DNA of 11,394 bases, from positions 1 through 11,394 of the forward strand of contig DATKMG010000336.1 of NCBI GenBank assembly GCA_035541995.1. The letters run 5' to 3'. The number at the start of each line of letters is the position of its first letter. Position 1 is the stretch's first letter. The notes under the pieces were generated by a model that worked only from the letters and a program-made list of their open reading frames with translations, was not told the origin of the DNA and searched no databases. Source of the DNA: DATKMG01 sp035541995. Its GTDB lineage: Bacteria; Acidobacteriota; Terriglobia; Versatilivoradales; Versatilivoraceae. The position numbers and the translations under genes are program-made. Positions 1 to 6,743 of the stretch are shown piece by piece.

Positions 1-1
1 G

Positions 2-622
2 GTGTTTCACATGGATGAGTGTCTAGACTGGCAGGGACGCGAGCTGCCTCGAAAGCATCCGTATAGCTTCCGGGGTTATATGGAAGAATATTTCTATGGT
101 CCGATCGATCCGGCCTTGTCGGTTCCTCCGGAAAACCGGCATTGGCTCAACGCCCAGAATCTTGACGTGATTGCGCGGAAGATCTGGTCGGCCCCTATCG
201 ATATTACTTATGGGGGCTGGGGACAGGATGGCCACGTGGCCTACAACCAAACCCGCCGCCATCCATTCAGTACCATCACTCTTGAGGAATTACGAAACTC
301 CACAATCCGCGTTCAGGATAATAACCTGGATACGATCCTGGCTCTGGCCCAGCGCACCTTTGGAGCAGCCTATCAGTTTGTTCCCCCCATGTCCGTGACT
401 TTAGGCGTGAAAGAATGCTTATCCGCCAGAAAGGTCCGCCTCTTTAGCGACACAGGAGCCTGGAAACAGACAGCTTTGCGCGTTGCCTTGTTTGGACCAA
501 AGACAGTGGAGTACCCCATAACGTTGCTCCAGGAACATCCAGACGTCTTAATTACCGCAACGATTGCAACGGCGTCTCACCCCATTAGTGAACATCCGGA
601 ATGGGATCTCGGCCTCGGCTAA
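2..622 (+). CDS. NagB-like glucosamine-6-phosphate isomerase/deaminase family protein (5' end outside window)
   Basis: Only the C-terminal 206 residues are visible; the frame is open to the left edge, and the GTG at base 2 is an internal codon. The fragment opens inside the family's MDE motif (HMDEC, usually NMDEY), which carries the catalytic aspartate equivalent to E. coli NagB Asp72. Near residues 71-82 is GGWGQDGHVAYN, matching the GGxGxDGHIAFN active-site loop with Asp141 and His143. The residue after the loop Asn, Glu148 in E. coli NagB, is Gln here. SVTLGVKECLSARKV and DTGAWKQTALR follow the later conserved segment, with a lysine that could bind phosphate. The family isomerises or deaminates sugar phosphates in the cytoplasm; 6-phosphogluconolactonases share the fold. 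The changed motif makes true glucosamine-6-phosphate deaminase activity uncertain. The kinase gene begins 49 bp downstream. Family membership is secure, substrate is not. Confidence 0.85.
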   Translation: MFHMDECLDWQGRELPRKHPYSFRGYMEEYFYGPIDPALSVPPENRHWLNAQNLDVIARKIWSAPIDITYGGWGQDGHVAYNQTRRHPFSTITLEELRNSTIRVQDNNLDTILALAQRTFGAAYQFVPPMSVTLGVKECLSARKVRLFSDTGAWKQTALRVALFGPKTVEYPITLLQEHPDVLITATIATASHPISEHPEWDLGLG

Positions 623-671
623 GGGGCGAACGGGGACACGGATTTGCACGGAGCTTACAGATTCAAAACTC

Positions 672-1715
672 ATGGAACAACTAAAGTTCTCCTCTGACCA
701 GCTTCGCTATCTGGCCCTGATCGGCGTTGGCGGCATAGGCTCCGGGAGTTTCTTTGTTCTCAAGGGCAACGAAACCCTGGGGCGGGAAGAGAGCCGGGCT
801 GGTCGTTTCCTCGACCGGCGAGACTACTGTAAGCTCCACATCATTGCGCATTATGTGGCTGTGTTGTTGGGTGAGAGATTTGTCACCATCCCTGTGGGCC
901 GTGTGGGTGAAGATCCCGTCGGTCGGCAAATGTTGGAGGAGATGGCTTCGGTAGGAATGGATATACGTTACGTCAAGAGGATGCCGGGAGTTCAGACACT
1001 CTATTCGATGTGCTTTCTATACCCTGATGGCAGTGGAGGTAATCTGACTACCGATGATTCCGCTTCTTCTCACGTGGAAGAAGCCGATGTGGGGCTCGCT
1101 GAGCAGGAATTTGTGCGTTTTCAAGGCAGAGGAATAGCCTTATCAGCCCCGGAAGTCCCCCTGGAGGCCCGGGGGGTGCTTCTCCGTACTGCAACCCAAC
1201 ACGGTTTTTTCCGAGCTGCTTCTTTTACTACGGACGATATCTCCTCGGTCTTGGGTTGTGGCTTGCTCCGCCACGTCGATTTGCTGGCCGTCAACCGGGA
1301 CGAAGCGGCCGCGGCTGCCGGGCTGCCTGCCGAAGGATCCGATGTGAAAGATATCATCAATGTGGCTATTGAGCGGTTCAGACAGGAGAATCCAGCGATT
1401 CGCCTTTCCATCACAGCAGGCAAGAGCGGGAATTGGAGCTGGGATGGGAGCGTACTCCGGCATCTGCCCACCTTGTCTGTTCCGGTCGAAAGCACCGCAG
1501 GGGCCGGAGACGCACATCTGGCCGGGATTCTTGCCGGCTTGGCCCTGGACTTGGAATTGGCAGAGGCCCAGCAGTTGGCCACACTTCTGGCGGCCTTCTC
1601 TGTGACTTCACCCCATACTATTCACCCCGATGCCGGTCGTGCAGCATTGCGTCAGCTTGCCCTGGACTCGCAGTTCCCTTTGTGTGAAAGAGTTCAAATC
1701 TTATTGGAGGGTTAA
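672..1715 (+). CDS. PfkB/ribokinase-family carbohydrate kinase
   Basis: This 347-residue protein has the length and motifs of a ribokinase-fold sugar kinase, which phosphorylates a sugar or sugar derivative with ATP in the cytoplasm. The N-terminal strand is LALIGVGGIGSG (14-25). An NRDE sequence at 208-211 fits the NxxE motif of metal/phosphate binding. The C-terminal PfkB signature STAGAGDAHLAG lies at 274-285, with Asp280 as catalytic base in the GAGD anion hole. The frame stays open upstream to 564, but that would overlap the preceding gene by 59 bp. ATG 672 is the first ATG and lines up with the normal family N-terminus. No good Shine-Dalgarno sequence precedes it (GGAG at 650-653 is too far away), so translation may depend on coupling. 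The gene downstream starts 3 bp after the stop. The substrate is unknown; a phosphosugar partner of the NagB-like enzyme is plausible. Confidence 0.88.
   Translation: MEQLKFSSDQLRYLALIGVGGIGSGSFFVLKGNETLGREESRAGRFLDRRDYCKLHIIAHYVAVLLGERFVTIPVGRVGEDPVGRQMLEEMASVGMDIRYVKRMPGVQTLYSMCFLYPDGSGGNLTTDDSASSHVEEADVGLAEQEFVRFQGRGIALSAPEVPLEARGVLLRTATQHGFFRAASFTTDDISSVLGCGLLRHVDLLAVNRDEAAAAAGLPAEGSDVKDIINVAIERFRQENPAIRLSITAGKSGNWSWDGSVLRHLPTLSVPVESTAGAGDAHLAGILAGLALDLELAEAQQLATLLAAFSVTSPHTIHPDAGRAALRQLALDSQFPLCERVQILLEG
1706..1710 (+). promoter_or_regulatory. Ribosome binding site of the small barrel-like gene
   Basis: GGAGG lies eight bases before ATG 1719 and overlaps the last codons of the kinase gene, which fits translational coupling. 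It favours 1719 over the in-frame ATG at 1731. Confidence 0.75.
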
Positions 1716-1718
1716 ACC

Positions 1719-2033
1719 ATGCGTGTGACTATGCGGATCATCCAACGGTTTACTGCGCCTCACGAGCGGGAATTCATGGCGCTGGAAAAGCAATTTGCCG
1801 ATTTGGAAGCGGCGCGACCGGATTACCCCAAGGGGCGTCGACTTCAACCCATCTCGGGCGGAGAACCCTGCAATACATTGATTTGGGAATGCGATTTCCC
1901 TGATCTCAATATGGCCTATAAGACCCTCGACTTCTTTGCCGGGGACTCAGCACACGAAGCACTTCTTCAAAATCAACTCCCTTTCTTTGAGCAGGTAAAA
2001 GTTGAATTCTACCGGAAACTGGAATTCGATTGA
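1719..2033 (+). CDS. Small conserved protein, putative dimeric alpha/beta-barrel (ABM/NIPSNAP-like)
   Basis: This 104-residue protein has no signal peptide or membrane segment. It begins with a basic beta-strand-like stretch (MRVTMRIIQRF), then a charged helix (ALEKQFADLEAARPDYP), a strand containing NTLIWECDFPDL, another helix and a final aromatic strand (VKVEFYRKLEF). This beta-alpha-beta-beta-alpha-beta pattern resembles ferredoxin-like dimeric barrel proteins of the ABM/NIPSNAP/EthD type, but no signature residue proves it. The start is supported by GGAGG at 1706-1710, eight bases upstream and inside the last codons of the kinase gene; an in-frame ATG at 1731 is a less likely alternative. 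The 3-bp gap makes co-transcription with the kinase very likely. A binding, epimerase or accessory role in the same sugar pathway is possible; no function can be assigned. Confidence 0.75.
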   Translation: MRVTMRIIQRFTAPHEREFMALEKQFADLEAARPDYPKGRRLQPISGGEPCNTLIWECDFPDLNMAYKTLDFFAGDSAHEALLQNQLPFFEQVKVEFYRKLEFD

Positions 2034-2086
2034 GCCGTCCAACCGCAGGGGCACCAAACTCGGTCCCATTTCACATCGGAATTCGA

Positions 2087-2438
2087 CCACAGAGGCACAG
2101 AGGGCACCGAGAAAAAACCACGTGAATCTTAATATCATTGACTATTTGGATTCCAAATGATTTTTATGTGTGTCTGCCACCTGTCACCAGGGGTCTAAAA
2201 TCATAGAAGTGCCTCATGACCTTTTTGGGTCACCACTGCGGATGAAAATGGCGGAGGGCCCCGCTCCGTCGGGGCCTTGGCCGCTCAGGTTACAGTGGTC
2301 GCGACGGGTGACGGTGGTCACTCGCGCGACCCTCCTTTAAAACCACATTGTCATAATAGAAAATTCATACGACTAATTGAATTTCATGGTCTTTGAATCC
2401 CTAGGATTTTTGACTCTGTGTCCTCTGTGCCTCTGTGG
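2087..2438. repeat. Inverted-arm intergenic repeat, element 1 (interrupted)
   Basis: The left arm (2087-2111) begins CCACAGAGGCACAGAGG. The right arm (2414-2438) is its reverse complement with 2 mismatches in 25. Inner flanks resemble element 2: GAGAAAAA followed by GTGAATC or ATGAATC on the left, and AGGATT before ACTCTGTG on the right. The 352-bp unit contains a second repeat at 2201-2337; without it the unit is about 215 bp, close to the other two elements. It fills most of the gap between the convergent gene groups. The remaining gap sequence at 2034-2086 and 2439-2497 shows nothing recognisable. There is no ORF of its own. Confidence 0.75.
2201..2337 (+). repeat. Dispersed structured repeat, copy A (nested in element 1)
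   Basis: Its left part (about 2201-2265) and right part (2299-2335) match, in inverted orientation, the repeat at 9019-9265. The right part differs by about three bases over roughly 37. It contains a TGACC/GGTCA hairpin (2217-2221 with 2228-2232), a GGGCCCCG/CGGGGCCT stem (about 2256-2277), and a two-step hairpin with outer arms GGTCGCG/CGCGACC (2297-2303 with 2325-2331) and inner arms GTGAC/GTCAC (2308-2312 with 2317-2321). TAAAA occurs just outside both ends (2196-2200, 2338-2342) and may be a target-site duplication. No T-run follows the stems on either strand, so a classical terminator is unlikely. Confidence 0.7.
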
Positions 2439-2497
2439 CGAGCAGATTCCCCCTTGCCATGGGAACTGCACCCGATTTGCTCGGACTTGCGCCTGCG

Positions 2498-3268
2498 TTA
2501 CTTGGCAACTTTGAGCGCGCTCAATAAGGAGGACCACTGGTTCATGGCGGTCGCGACAGCTGCGCCGTCCGAGCCAAGCCCGACGAAGGTAAATCCGTCT
2601 GCAACGGCTTGTGGAAGTTGTTCAGAACTCCAAAGCAGAATTCCGGGGGCTTTCCCATACTTGCGACCTGCGTCTATCACCTTGCTTATGGCAGACCGGA
2701 ACGCCGGGTTGTCGAATTTCTTGGGTGCTCCAAGGTTCACACTCAAATCCAGTGGGCCCACAAACAGGACATCGACGCCGTCGACCGAAGCAATTTCGTC
2801 AATGTGATCCACAGCCTGCGGGGATTCAATTTGAACTATGGTGAGAAGATTCTCACTGGCCCGGGAAAAGTATTCTTCAAAGTTTCTTCCGAATTCACAG
2901 GCCCGGTTAAAGCTCGCGGCCCCGCGAATGCCCTGAGGGGGATAACGCATGGCAGCCACGGCCTGCCGGGCCTCTTCGGCACTGCAGACCCAGGGAACCA
3001 TAACCCCGGAGGGCCCAAGGTCCAAAACTCGCTTGAATCGGGGAGCCTCGTTCCAGGCGATCCGCACCAATGGGGCTGCAGGAGTACAGTCGGCTGCCTG
3101 CAACTGGTGCACCAGTTGAGGGAGATCCCCCGCACCATGCTCCATATCAATTAACAGCCAATCGAAGCCGGCTCGTCCGGCGATCTCAACCGTCATATGC
3201 GATCCGAGATTAAGAAACGTTCCAGCCAGAATCTCACCACTCAGCGCTCTTTGACGGATCCATTTCAT
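2498..3268 (-). CDS. HpcH/HpaI aldolase family protein (2-keto-3-deoxy-acid aldolase type)
   Basis: The 256-residue protein has the usual length of class II (metal-dependent) HpaI/GarL/RhmA aldolases, which cleave 2-keto-3-deoxy acids to pyruvate and an aldehyde in the cytoplasm. The conserved residues sit at almost the same numbers as in E. coli HpaI: IDMEH (40-44, catalytic His44), VRI (Arg69, pyruvate binding), GVMVPWV (88-94), the YPPxGxRG motif (109-116), and the metal ligands Glu148 in VQIES and Asp174 in GPLDLS. The start is supported by AGGAAGGA eight bases upstream. It lies downstream of the amidase gene on the same strand, but a 295-bp gap filled by a repeat separates them, so co-transcription is uncertain. 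The substrate (heptanedioate, glucarate or rhamnonate type) cannot be read from sequence. Family assignment is firm. Confidence 0.92.
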   Translation of the reverse strand: MKWIRQRALSGEILAGTFLNLGSHMTVEIAGRAGFDWLLIDMEHGAGDLPQLVHQLQAADCTPAAPLVRIAWNEAPRFKRVLDLGPSGVMVPWVCSAEEARQAVAAMRYPPQGIRGAASFNRACEFGRNFEEYFSRASENLLTIVQIESPQAVDHIDEIASVDGVDVLFVGPLDLSVNLGAPKKFDNPAFRSAISKVIDAGRKYGKAPGILLWSSEQLPQAVADGFTFVGLGSDGAAVATAMNQWSSLLSALKVAK

Positions 3269-3276
3269 CTGATCAA

Positions 3277-3284
3277 TCCTTCCT
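3277..3284 (-). promoter_or_regulatory. Ribosome binding site of the aldolase gene
   Basis: On the minus strand AGGAAGGA lies eight bases before ATG 3268. It supports independent translation initiation of the aldolase, despite the long repeat-filled gap upstream. Confidence 0.7.
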
Positions 3285-3306
3285 CTCTGGCTTCAATTTC
3301 ATCCTG

Positions 3307-3334
3307 TTAGTGATTTCAACTTAGTGATTTCAAC
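3307..3334. repeat. Perfect 14-bp tandem duplication at the edge of element 2
   Basis: TTAGTGATTTCAAC occurs twice in direct succession (3307-3320 and 3321-3334). The second copy runs into the left arm of element 2. It may come from slippage or from the event that placed the element. Confidence 0.8.
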
Positions 3335-3532
3335 CACAGAGGCACAGAGAACACAGAGAAAAACTGACATGAATCGTAAATCCCCACCCACTAGATTTGG
3401 GAGCTTTTTCATTGGGTCTGTGGCCTTTCACTCGGAAGCTGAATCCTTCATCGGGAATTCATGAAATGACAACGCCGAGAATTATCAACTCCTCAGGATT
3501 CGCACTCTGTGTTCTCTGTGCCTCAGTGGTTG
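3331..3532. repeat. Inverted-arm intergenic repeat, element 2
   Basis: The left arm (3331-3358) contains CCACAGAGGCACAGAGAA. The right arm (3505-3532) is its reverse complement with one mismatch in 28. The 202-bp unit contains no ORF. Its interior next to the arms resembles element 1, as noted there. It occupies most of the gap between the amidase stop (3564) and the aldolase start (3268). The arms could pair in single-stranded DNA or in read-through RNA. It could be a non-autonomous mobile unit; no transposase is present. Confidence 0.8.
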
Positions 3533-3563
3533 ATTTATTCTTCCGGGCCATTGCCCTCAAAGT

Positions 3564-4979
3564 TTATGTCAGATTAACCCCCGGTGATTGTTTCTCATCG
3601 ATTTCGGGCCAGGGGCCGAGGCCACTAGCATCCTCCAGAGCAGCTCCGACCCGCAAGATGAGCTCCTCCTGGAAAGCCGGACCAATAATCTGAAGTCCCA
3701 TCGGCAAGCCAAGGGTGTCCCTGCCGCAGGGGATTGACAACGCCGGGAAGCCCAGAGCATTGACGGCTCTCACCAGGCGGGTTGTTGCGATCCGAGTGTC
3801 CTCTTCGGTCCCATTGAATTCGAGAGTTGCCTGTCCGATTTTTGGTGCGGATGTCGGTGTTGTGGGAGTAAAGAGACAATTCACCCCTTTCCAGACAGTT
3901 TCGAATTCTTGTCTCATCACTCGTCTCAGTCGTTGAGCATCGAGATAGTCGGTGGCCGGAAGCAGGCAGCCTTGATCGAGCAGGCGCCGAACATCTGAGC
4001 CTATGTCGCTTCGACGTTCCAGATAAGGTTGCATCACCGCTGATGCTTCAGCCAATAGGATAATTCTCGCGACGGTATTAATGGCTCCGATGTCGGGGAC
4101 TCGAACAGAGACGATTTGTGCCCCCAATGATTCTGCGCAGGCTGCCATCCGTCTGACTGCAAGGTCGACCTCAGGATGAATTCGATCGAAGTAAAAATTC
4201 TCCGGGAGCCCTATTCGTAATCCCTGGATGGAGACGTGTTCACCAGGGAGGTAATCCACAACCGGCCGAGAGCTGGAAGACGGATCACGCTTGTCAATAC
4301 CGGCCAGCACATTGAGCGTCATGGCGGCATCCCGCACCGAGCAGGCCAGTGGACCCATATGGTCCAGAGTGAATGATAACGGCATCGATCCGGAGCGACT
4401 AATGCGCCCATAGGTCGGTTTCAATCCCACCACGCCGCAAAACGAAGCCGGAATTCTAATGGATCCACCCGTATCGCTTCCCATCGCGATTGGAACCAGG
4501 CCGGCAGCCACGGCACAGCCGGATCCTCCACTGGACCCGCCTGGGATTCGCTCCAGGTCCCATGGGTTTCGCACAGTCCCGAAATGCGGATTCGAAGAAG
4601 TGATTCCATAAGCCAGTTCGTGCATGTTGGTCTTGCCAACCAGCACAGCGCCCGCCTCAGCCAATTTCTCGACCACTGTGGCATCATGATCGGGAATATG
4701 GGTCGAAAAGATTCGTGATCCCGAAGTGGTAGGAACACCTTGTGTAAAAAAGAGGTCCTTGACCGCCACAGGGACACCATGCAACTGGCCCCGATCGATC
4801 CCCCTGGTCAGCTCGGCGTCAGCCCGTTTTGCTTGGGCGACAGCCGTTTCTTCCAGGATCGTGATAAAGCTGCACAAACGGGAGTTGGACTTTTTGATCC
4901 GGTCAAGCGTTGCCCTTGTAAGTTCTGTAGCCGTAAATTCCCGGCACCGTAACGCCCGTGCTATTTGTCCAAAAGTCAC
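3564..4979 (-). CDS. Amidase-signature family hydrolase (large subunit)
   Basis: This 471-residue protein carries the complete Ser-cisSer-Lys triad of amidase-signature enzymes: Lys74 in VAVKD, cis-Ser149 in GGSSGGSG (147-154), and nucleophile Ser173 in GSDTGGSIRIP (167-177). The spacings of 75 and 24 residues equal those of FAAH (142/217/241). The family hydrolyses carboxamides and includes GatA, AtzE and many broad amidases. There is no signal peptide, so it is cytoplasmic. It starts with GTG 4979, which overlaps the TGA of the upstream small gene (GTGA, 4976-4979), a sign of translational coupling and of a two-subunit enzyme. Automatic annotation as GatA is likely, but no gatB is nearby and the partner is too short for a typical GatC. 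AtzE-like or biuret-hydrolase-like roles fit better. The substrate is unknown. Confidence 0.92.
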   Translation of the reverse strand: MTFGQIARALRCREFTATELTRATLDRIKKSNSRLCSFITILEETAVAQAKRADAELTRGIDRGQLHGVPVAVKDLFFTQGVPTTSGSRIFSTHIPDHDATVVEKLAEAGAVLVGKTNMHELAYGITSSNPHFGTVRNPWDLERIPGGSSGGSGCAVAAGLVPIAMGSDTGGSIRIPASFCGVVGLKPTYGRISRSGSMPLSFTLDHMGPLACSVRDAAMTLNVLAGIDKRDPSSSSRPVVDYLPGEHVSIQGLRIGLPENFYFDRIHPEVDLAVRRMAACAESLGAQIVSVRVPDIGAINTVARIILLAEASAVMQPYLERRSDIGSDVRRLLDQGCLLPATDYLDAQRLRRVMRQEFETVWKGVNCLFTPTTPTSAPKIGQATLEFNGTEEDTRIATTRLVRAVNALGFPALSIPCGRDTLGLPMGLQIIGPAFQEELILRVGAALEDASGLGPWPEIDEKQSPGVNLT

Positions 4980-5158
4980 AGCTGTTCCTCACGATCGCAT
5001 TCAAAATGGAATGCAGGTTCCGTGACGGGAGAAAGGCACTGAAGCAAGGGCTGAAAAGCCAAGTCCAGTTCCTTTAGTACAACTTCAATCTTCTCCCATT
5101 CACTATCCGGGATGCCCAGATTCAATCCTTCTGCAATGAGTTTCCAGTCTTTGGCCAT
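4976..5158 (-). CDS. AtzG/GatC-like small amidase subunit
   Basis: The 60-residue protein lies directly before the amidase and overlaps it by 4 bp. Its layout, an N-terminal helix (residues 7-14), an acidic helix (18-35), PLL (37-39) and a final TEPAFHF (46-52), follows the pattern of AtzG/DUF4089 and GatC proteins, which end in a conserved EPAxxF-like segment. In those systems the small chain wraps around and stabilises the amidase partner. ATG 5158 is chosen over ATG 5188 because GGAG lies five bases before it. The residues between the two ATGs add nothing recognisable to the family pattern. The similarity is by pattern only, but small size, position and overlap all agree. Confidence 0.72.
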   Translation of the reverse strand: MAKDWKLIAEGLNLGIPDSEWEKIEVVLKELDLAFQPLLQCLSPVTEPAFHFECDREEQL

Positions 5159-5163
5159 TGAGT

Positions 5164-5167
5164 CTCC
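5164..5167 (-). promoter_or_regulatory. Ribosome binding site that sets the start of the AtzG-like gene
   Basis: GGAG on the minus strand lies five bases before ATG 5158. It lies inside the reading frame that would start at ATG 5188 and so argues for the shorter 60-residue protein. Confidence 0.65.
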
Positions 5168-5221
5168 GTATTTTAACCATTGCGACATTCATTGACGAGT
5201 TCCCATTCTCAGGTATACCCA

Positions 5222-5285
5222 CCCCCTCACCCGACCTTCGGTCACCCTCTCCCCCCTCGGGGGGAGAGGGACTGGGGTGAGGGGG
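5222..5285. repeat. C/G-rich nested palindrome (REP-like)
   Basis: The outer arms CCCCCTCACCC (5222-5232) and GGGTGAGGGGG (5275-5285) are perfect complements. Inside, CCCTCTCCCCCC (5245-5256) and GGGGGGAGAGGG (5259-5270) form a perfect 12-bp stem with a 2-base loop. A small GACC/GGTC stem (5233-5236 with 5240-5243) lies between the left arms, giving a branched fold. No T-run follows on either strand, so I do not call it an intrinsic terminator. It could still attenuate transcription or protect mRNA between the hydrolase and amidase-pair genes. Confidence 0.8.
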
Positions 5286-5339
5286 CAGTGTCACTAGGTT
5301 CTGCAAGTCTATAAAGGTCAATCTGTATAAATCCGCACT

Positions 5340-5368
5340 CGAAATCCGAAAATCGGAAATCGAAAATC
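5340..5368. repeat. Short degenerate CGAAATC repeats with a central dyad
   Basis: The sequence repeats variants of CGAAATC/GGAAATC/CGAAAATC around the dyad CCGAAAATCGG (5346-5356). It lies directly after the hydrolase stop codon (TAG, 5368-5370). Function is unknown; it looks like another intergenic repeat family. Confidence 0.5.
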
Positions 5369-6660
5369 TAGTCCGCAATTGCTGCAGCGGCCATAGCCTT
5401 AAATGCATTGGCTTCTTCTCCGTCTCCACCGCTGTCGCGCTGAATCAAGAAGATCCCAATCAAGTCCTTCTTGGCATCGATCCAACCCTCAGTGCCGAAG
5501 GCGCCGCCGTGGCCAAAGGTCCCCAGAGACTGGTATTGCAGGACTCCCAATGGATCTTTGACCACAGTCCAGGCCAGACCGTATCCCTTGCCTGGCGAAT
5601 GACCAGCGGGATCGATTGTGCCGGTCTGCAACGTCGTCATCGCTTCCACTCCGGCTCGGGAAAGCAACCGCTTCCCATTATAGCTCCCATTATTCAACAT
5701 CATCTGATAGAAGGAAAACAAGTCCGCTGCTGTCGTACAAACGCCATACTCGGGGCCTGGATAACGGGCGCCCTTCCGGAAGGCGGCAGGATCCCCTGCC
5801 AGGATATTCTTGTCGGCCCTCTTTAGTTTTCCTTCCTCAAGATTGTAAACCATGGCCATCCGGCTCGTCTTGTCGGCAGGGGGAAAAATGAAGCTGTCCT
5901 TCATCCCCAATGGCTGGAAGATTCGTTCCTCCAGAAATTTTTCATACGGCAGGCCCGATACGACCTCGACAATGCGGCCCAGCGTGGCAATACCAGGATT
6001 GCTGTACTGCCAGCGCGTCCCGGGCTCGAATTCCAGAGGTTGCTGCGAATAGAGCGCGACCGCTTCGGCAAGAGACAGGTGCATCCTGGACAGCAAGCCA
6101 TCGGCTCCTGGAGGCGGATCGGAGACCATTCCAGAGGTATGAGTCAGGAGATCTCGGAGGGTGATCCGTCGCGAAGGCCGAACCTGGATTCGTTCTTTGT
6201 TGGTGGCGCCGGATTGATTTAGCCAAAGTCCTCGGAATTCGGGCAGATACTTTTCCACAGGATCGCTTATCACGACCTTCCCTTCCTCAACCAGCATCAT
6301 CAAGGCCACGGCAGTCACCGGCTTGGTCATTGACATAATCTGGAAGATAGAATCGGTCCTCATGGGCTTCTTAGACTCGAGGTCCTGATAACCCACCGCC
6401 TCCAGGTTGGCCACAACTCCATGACGGGCCACCAGCGTCACGGCTCCGGCAATGGTCCCTTTCTCTACATAGGCTTTCATTCGTACTGGGATTCGGGCCA
6501 GTCGTTCTGGGTCCATACCGGCCTTGGCTGGGGTATTGGAGAGCGATTGGGCAAAAGACGAAAAAGACGTCATCAACAAAAGGCAAACGACCCACTCTAG
6601 TCCTGAAGCTCGACTTTCTTGAGACTGACGTTGATGGCTGCTACGGGGCAGAGTTCTCAT
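5368..6660 (-). CDS. Secreted serine hydrolase, beta-lactamase (class C)/esterase family
   Basis: The 430-residue protein has the three class C/DD-peptidase motifs: S110-M-T-K113 (nucleophile and base), Y219-S-N221, and H384-G-G386 in place of KTG. The flanking LLTHTSG (171-177) is typical of this family. Proteins with HGG are usually esterases or peptidases such as EstB and DAP rather than true antibiotic-destroying AmpC. A hydrophobic stretch at about 22-37 followed by SFAQS looks like a signal peptide after an unusually long basic N-region, so export to the periplasm or outside is likely. ATG 6660 is preceded by AAGGAAGGAA. The frame continues to 6744, but that part translates the edge of a repeat and was removed. 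The adjacent secreted peptidase suggests a scavenging role. Substrate is unknown. Confidence 0.9.
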   Translation of the reverse strand: MRTLPRSSHQRQSQESRASGLEWVVCLLLMTSFSSFAQSLSNTPAKAGMDPERLARIPVRMKAYVEKGTIAGAVTLVARHGVVANLEAVGYQDLESKKPMRTDSIFQIMSMTKPVTAVALMMLVEEGKVVISDPVEKYLPEFRGLWLNQSGATNKERIQVRPSRRITLRDLLTHTSGMVSDPPPGADGLLSRMHLSLAEAVALYSQQPLEFEPGTRWQYSNPGIATLGRIVEVVSGLPYEKFLEERIFQPLGMKDSFIFPPADKTSRMAMVYNLEEGKLKRADKNILAGDPAAFRKGARYPGPEYGVCTTAADLFSFYQMMLNNGSYNGKRLLSRAGVEAMTTLQTGTIDPAGHSPGKGYGLAWTVVKDPLGVLQYQSLGTFGHGGAFGTEGWIDAKKDLIGIFLIQRDSGGDGEEANAFKAMAAAAIAD

Positions 6661-6663
6661 ACT

Positions 6664-6673
6664 TTCCTTCCTT
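6664..6673 (-). promoter_or_regulatory. Ribosome binding site that sets the start of the serine hydrolase
   Basis: AAGGAAGGAA lies three bases before ATG 6660, with AGGA at workable spacing. This decides for 6660 over the upstream start at 6744, which falls at the edge of a repeat. Confidence 0.7.
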
Positions 6674-6743
6674 CTTCTTGCTTGAAATTTGTAGGAACAT
6701 CCCGCAACTTGATTTCGATGACAGTTGAGAAAGAGAGATTTCA

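Noticed and set aside
564..671. Longer start of the PfkB kinase at TTG 564
   Set aside because: It would overlap the NagB-like gene by 59 bp and adds 36 residues without family similarity; ATG 672 starts just before the conserved first strand.
2256..2278. Intrinsic terminator for the plus-strand operon
   Set aside because: The GC stem is good but is not followed by a T-run, and it belongs to a dispersed repeat.
2418..2807. Plus-strand reading frame of 129 codons opposite the aldolase
   Set aside because: It begins in the right arm of repeat element 1 and lies antisense to the well-supported aldolase; the translation resembles no family.
3331..3532. CRISPR-like array in the CACAGAG repeats
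   Set aside because: The repeats are inverted arms of one unit and not regularly spaced direct repeats with unique spacers.
3564..4979. GatA of the tRNA amidotransferase
   Set aside because: No gatB is adjacent and the small partner is shorter than a typical GatC; a general two-subunit amidase is the safer call.
5159..5188. Longer start (ATG 5188) of the AtzG-like protein
   Set aside because: The GGAG site five bases before ATG 5158 fits better, and the ten extra residues match nothing in the family.
5368..6660. True class C beta-lactamase (antibiotic resistance)
   Set aside because: The third motif is HGG rather than KTG, and the overall pattern fits the esterase/peptidase branch; resistance cannot be claimed.
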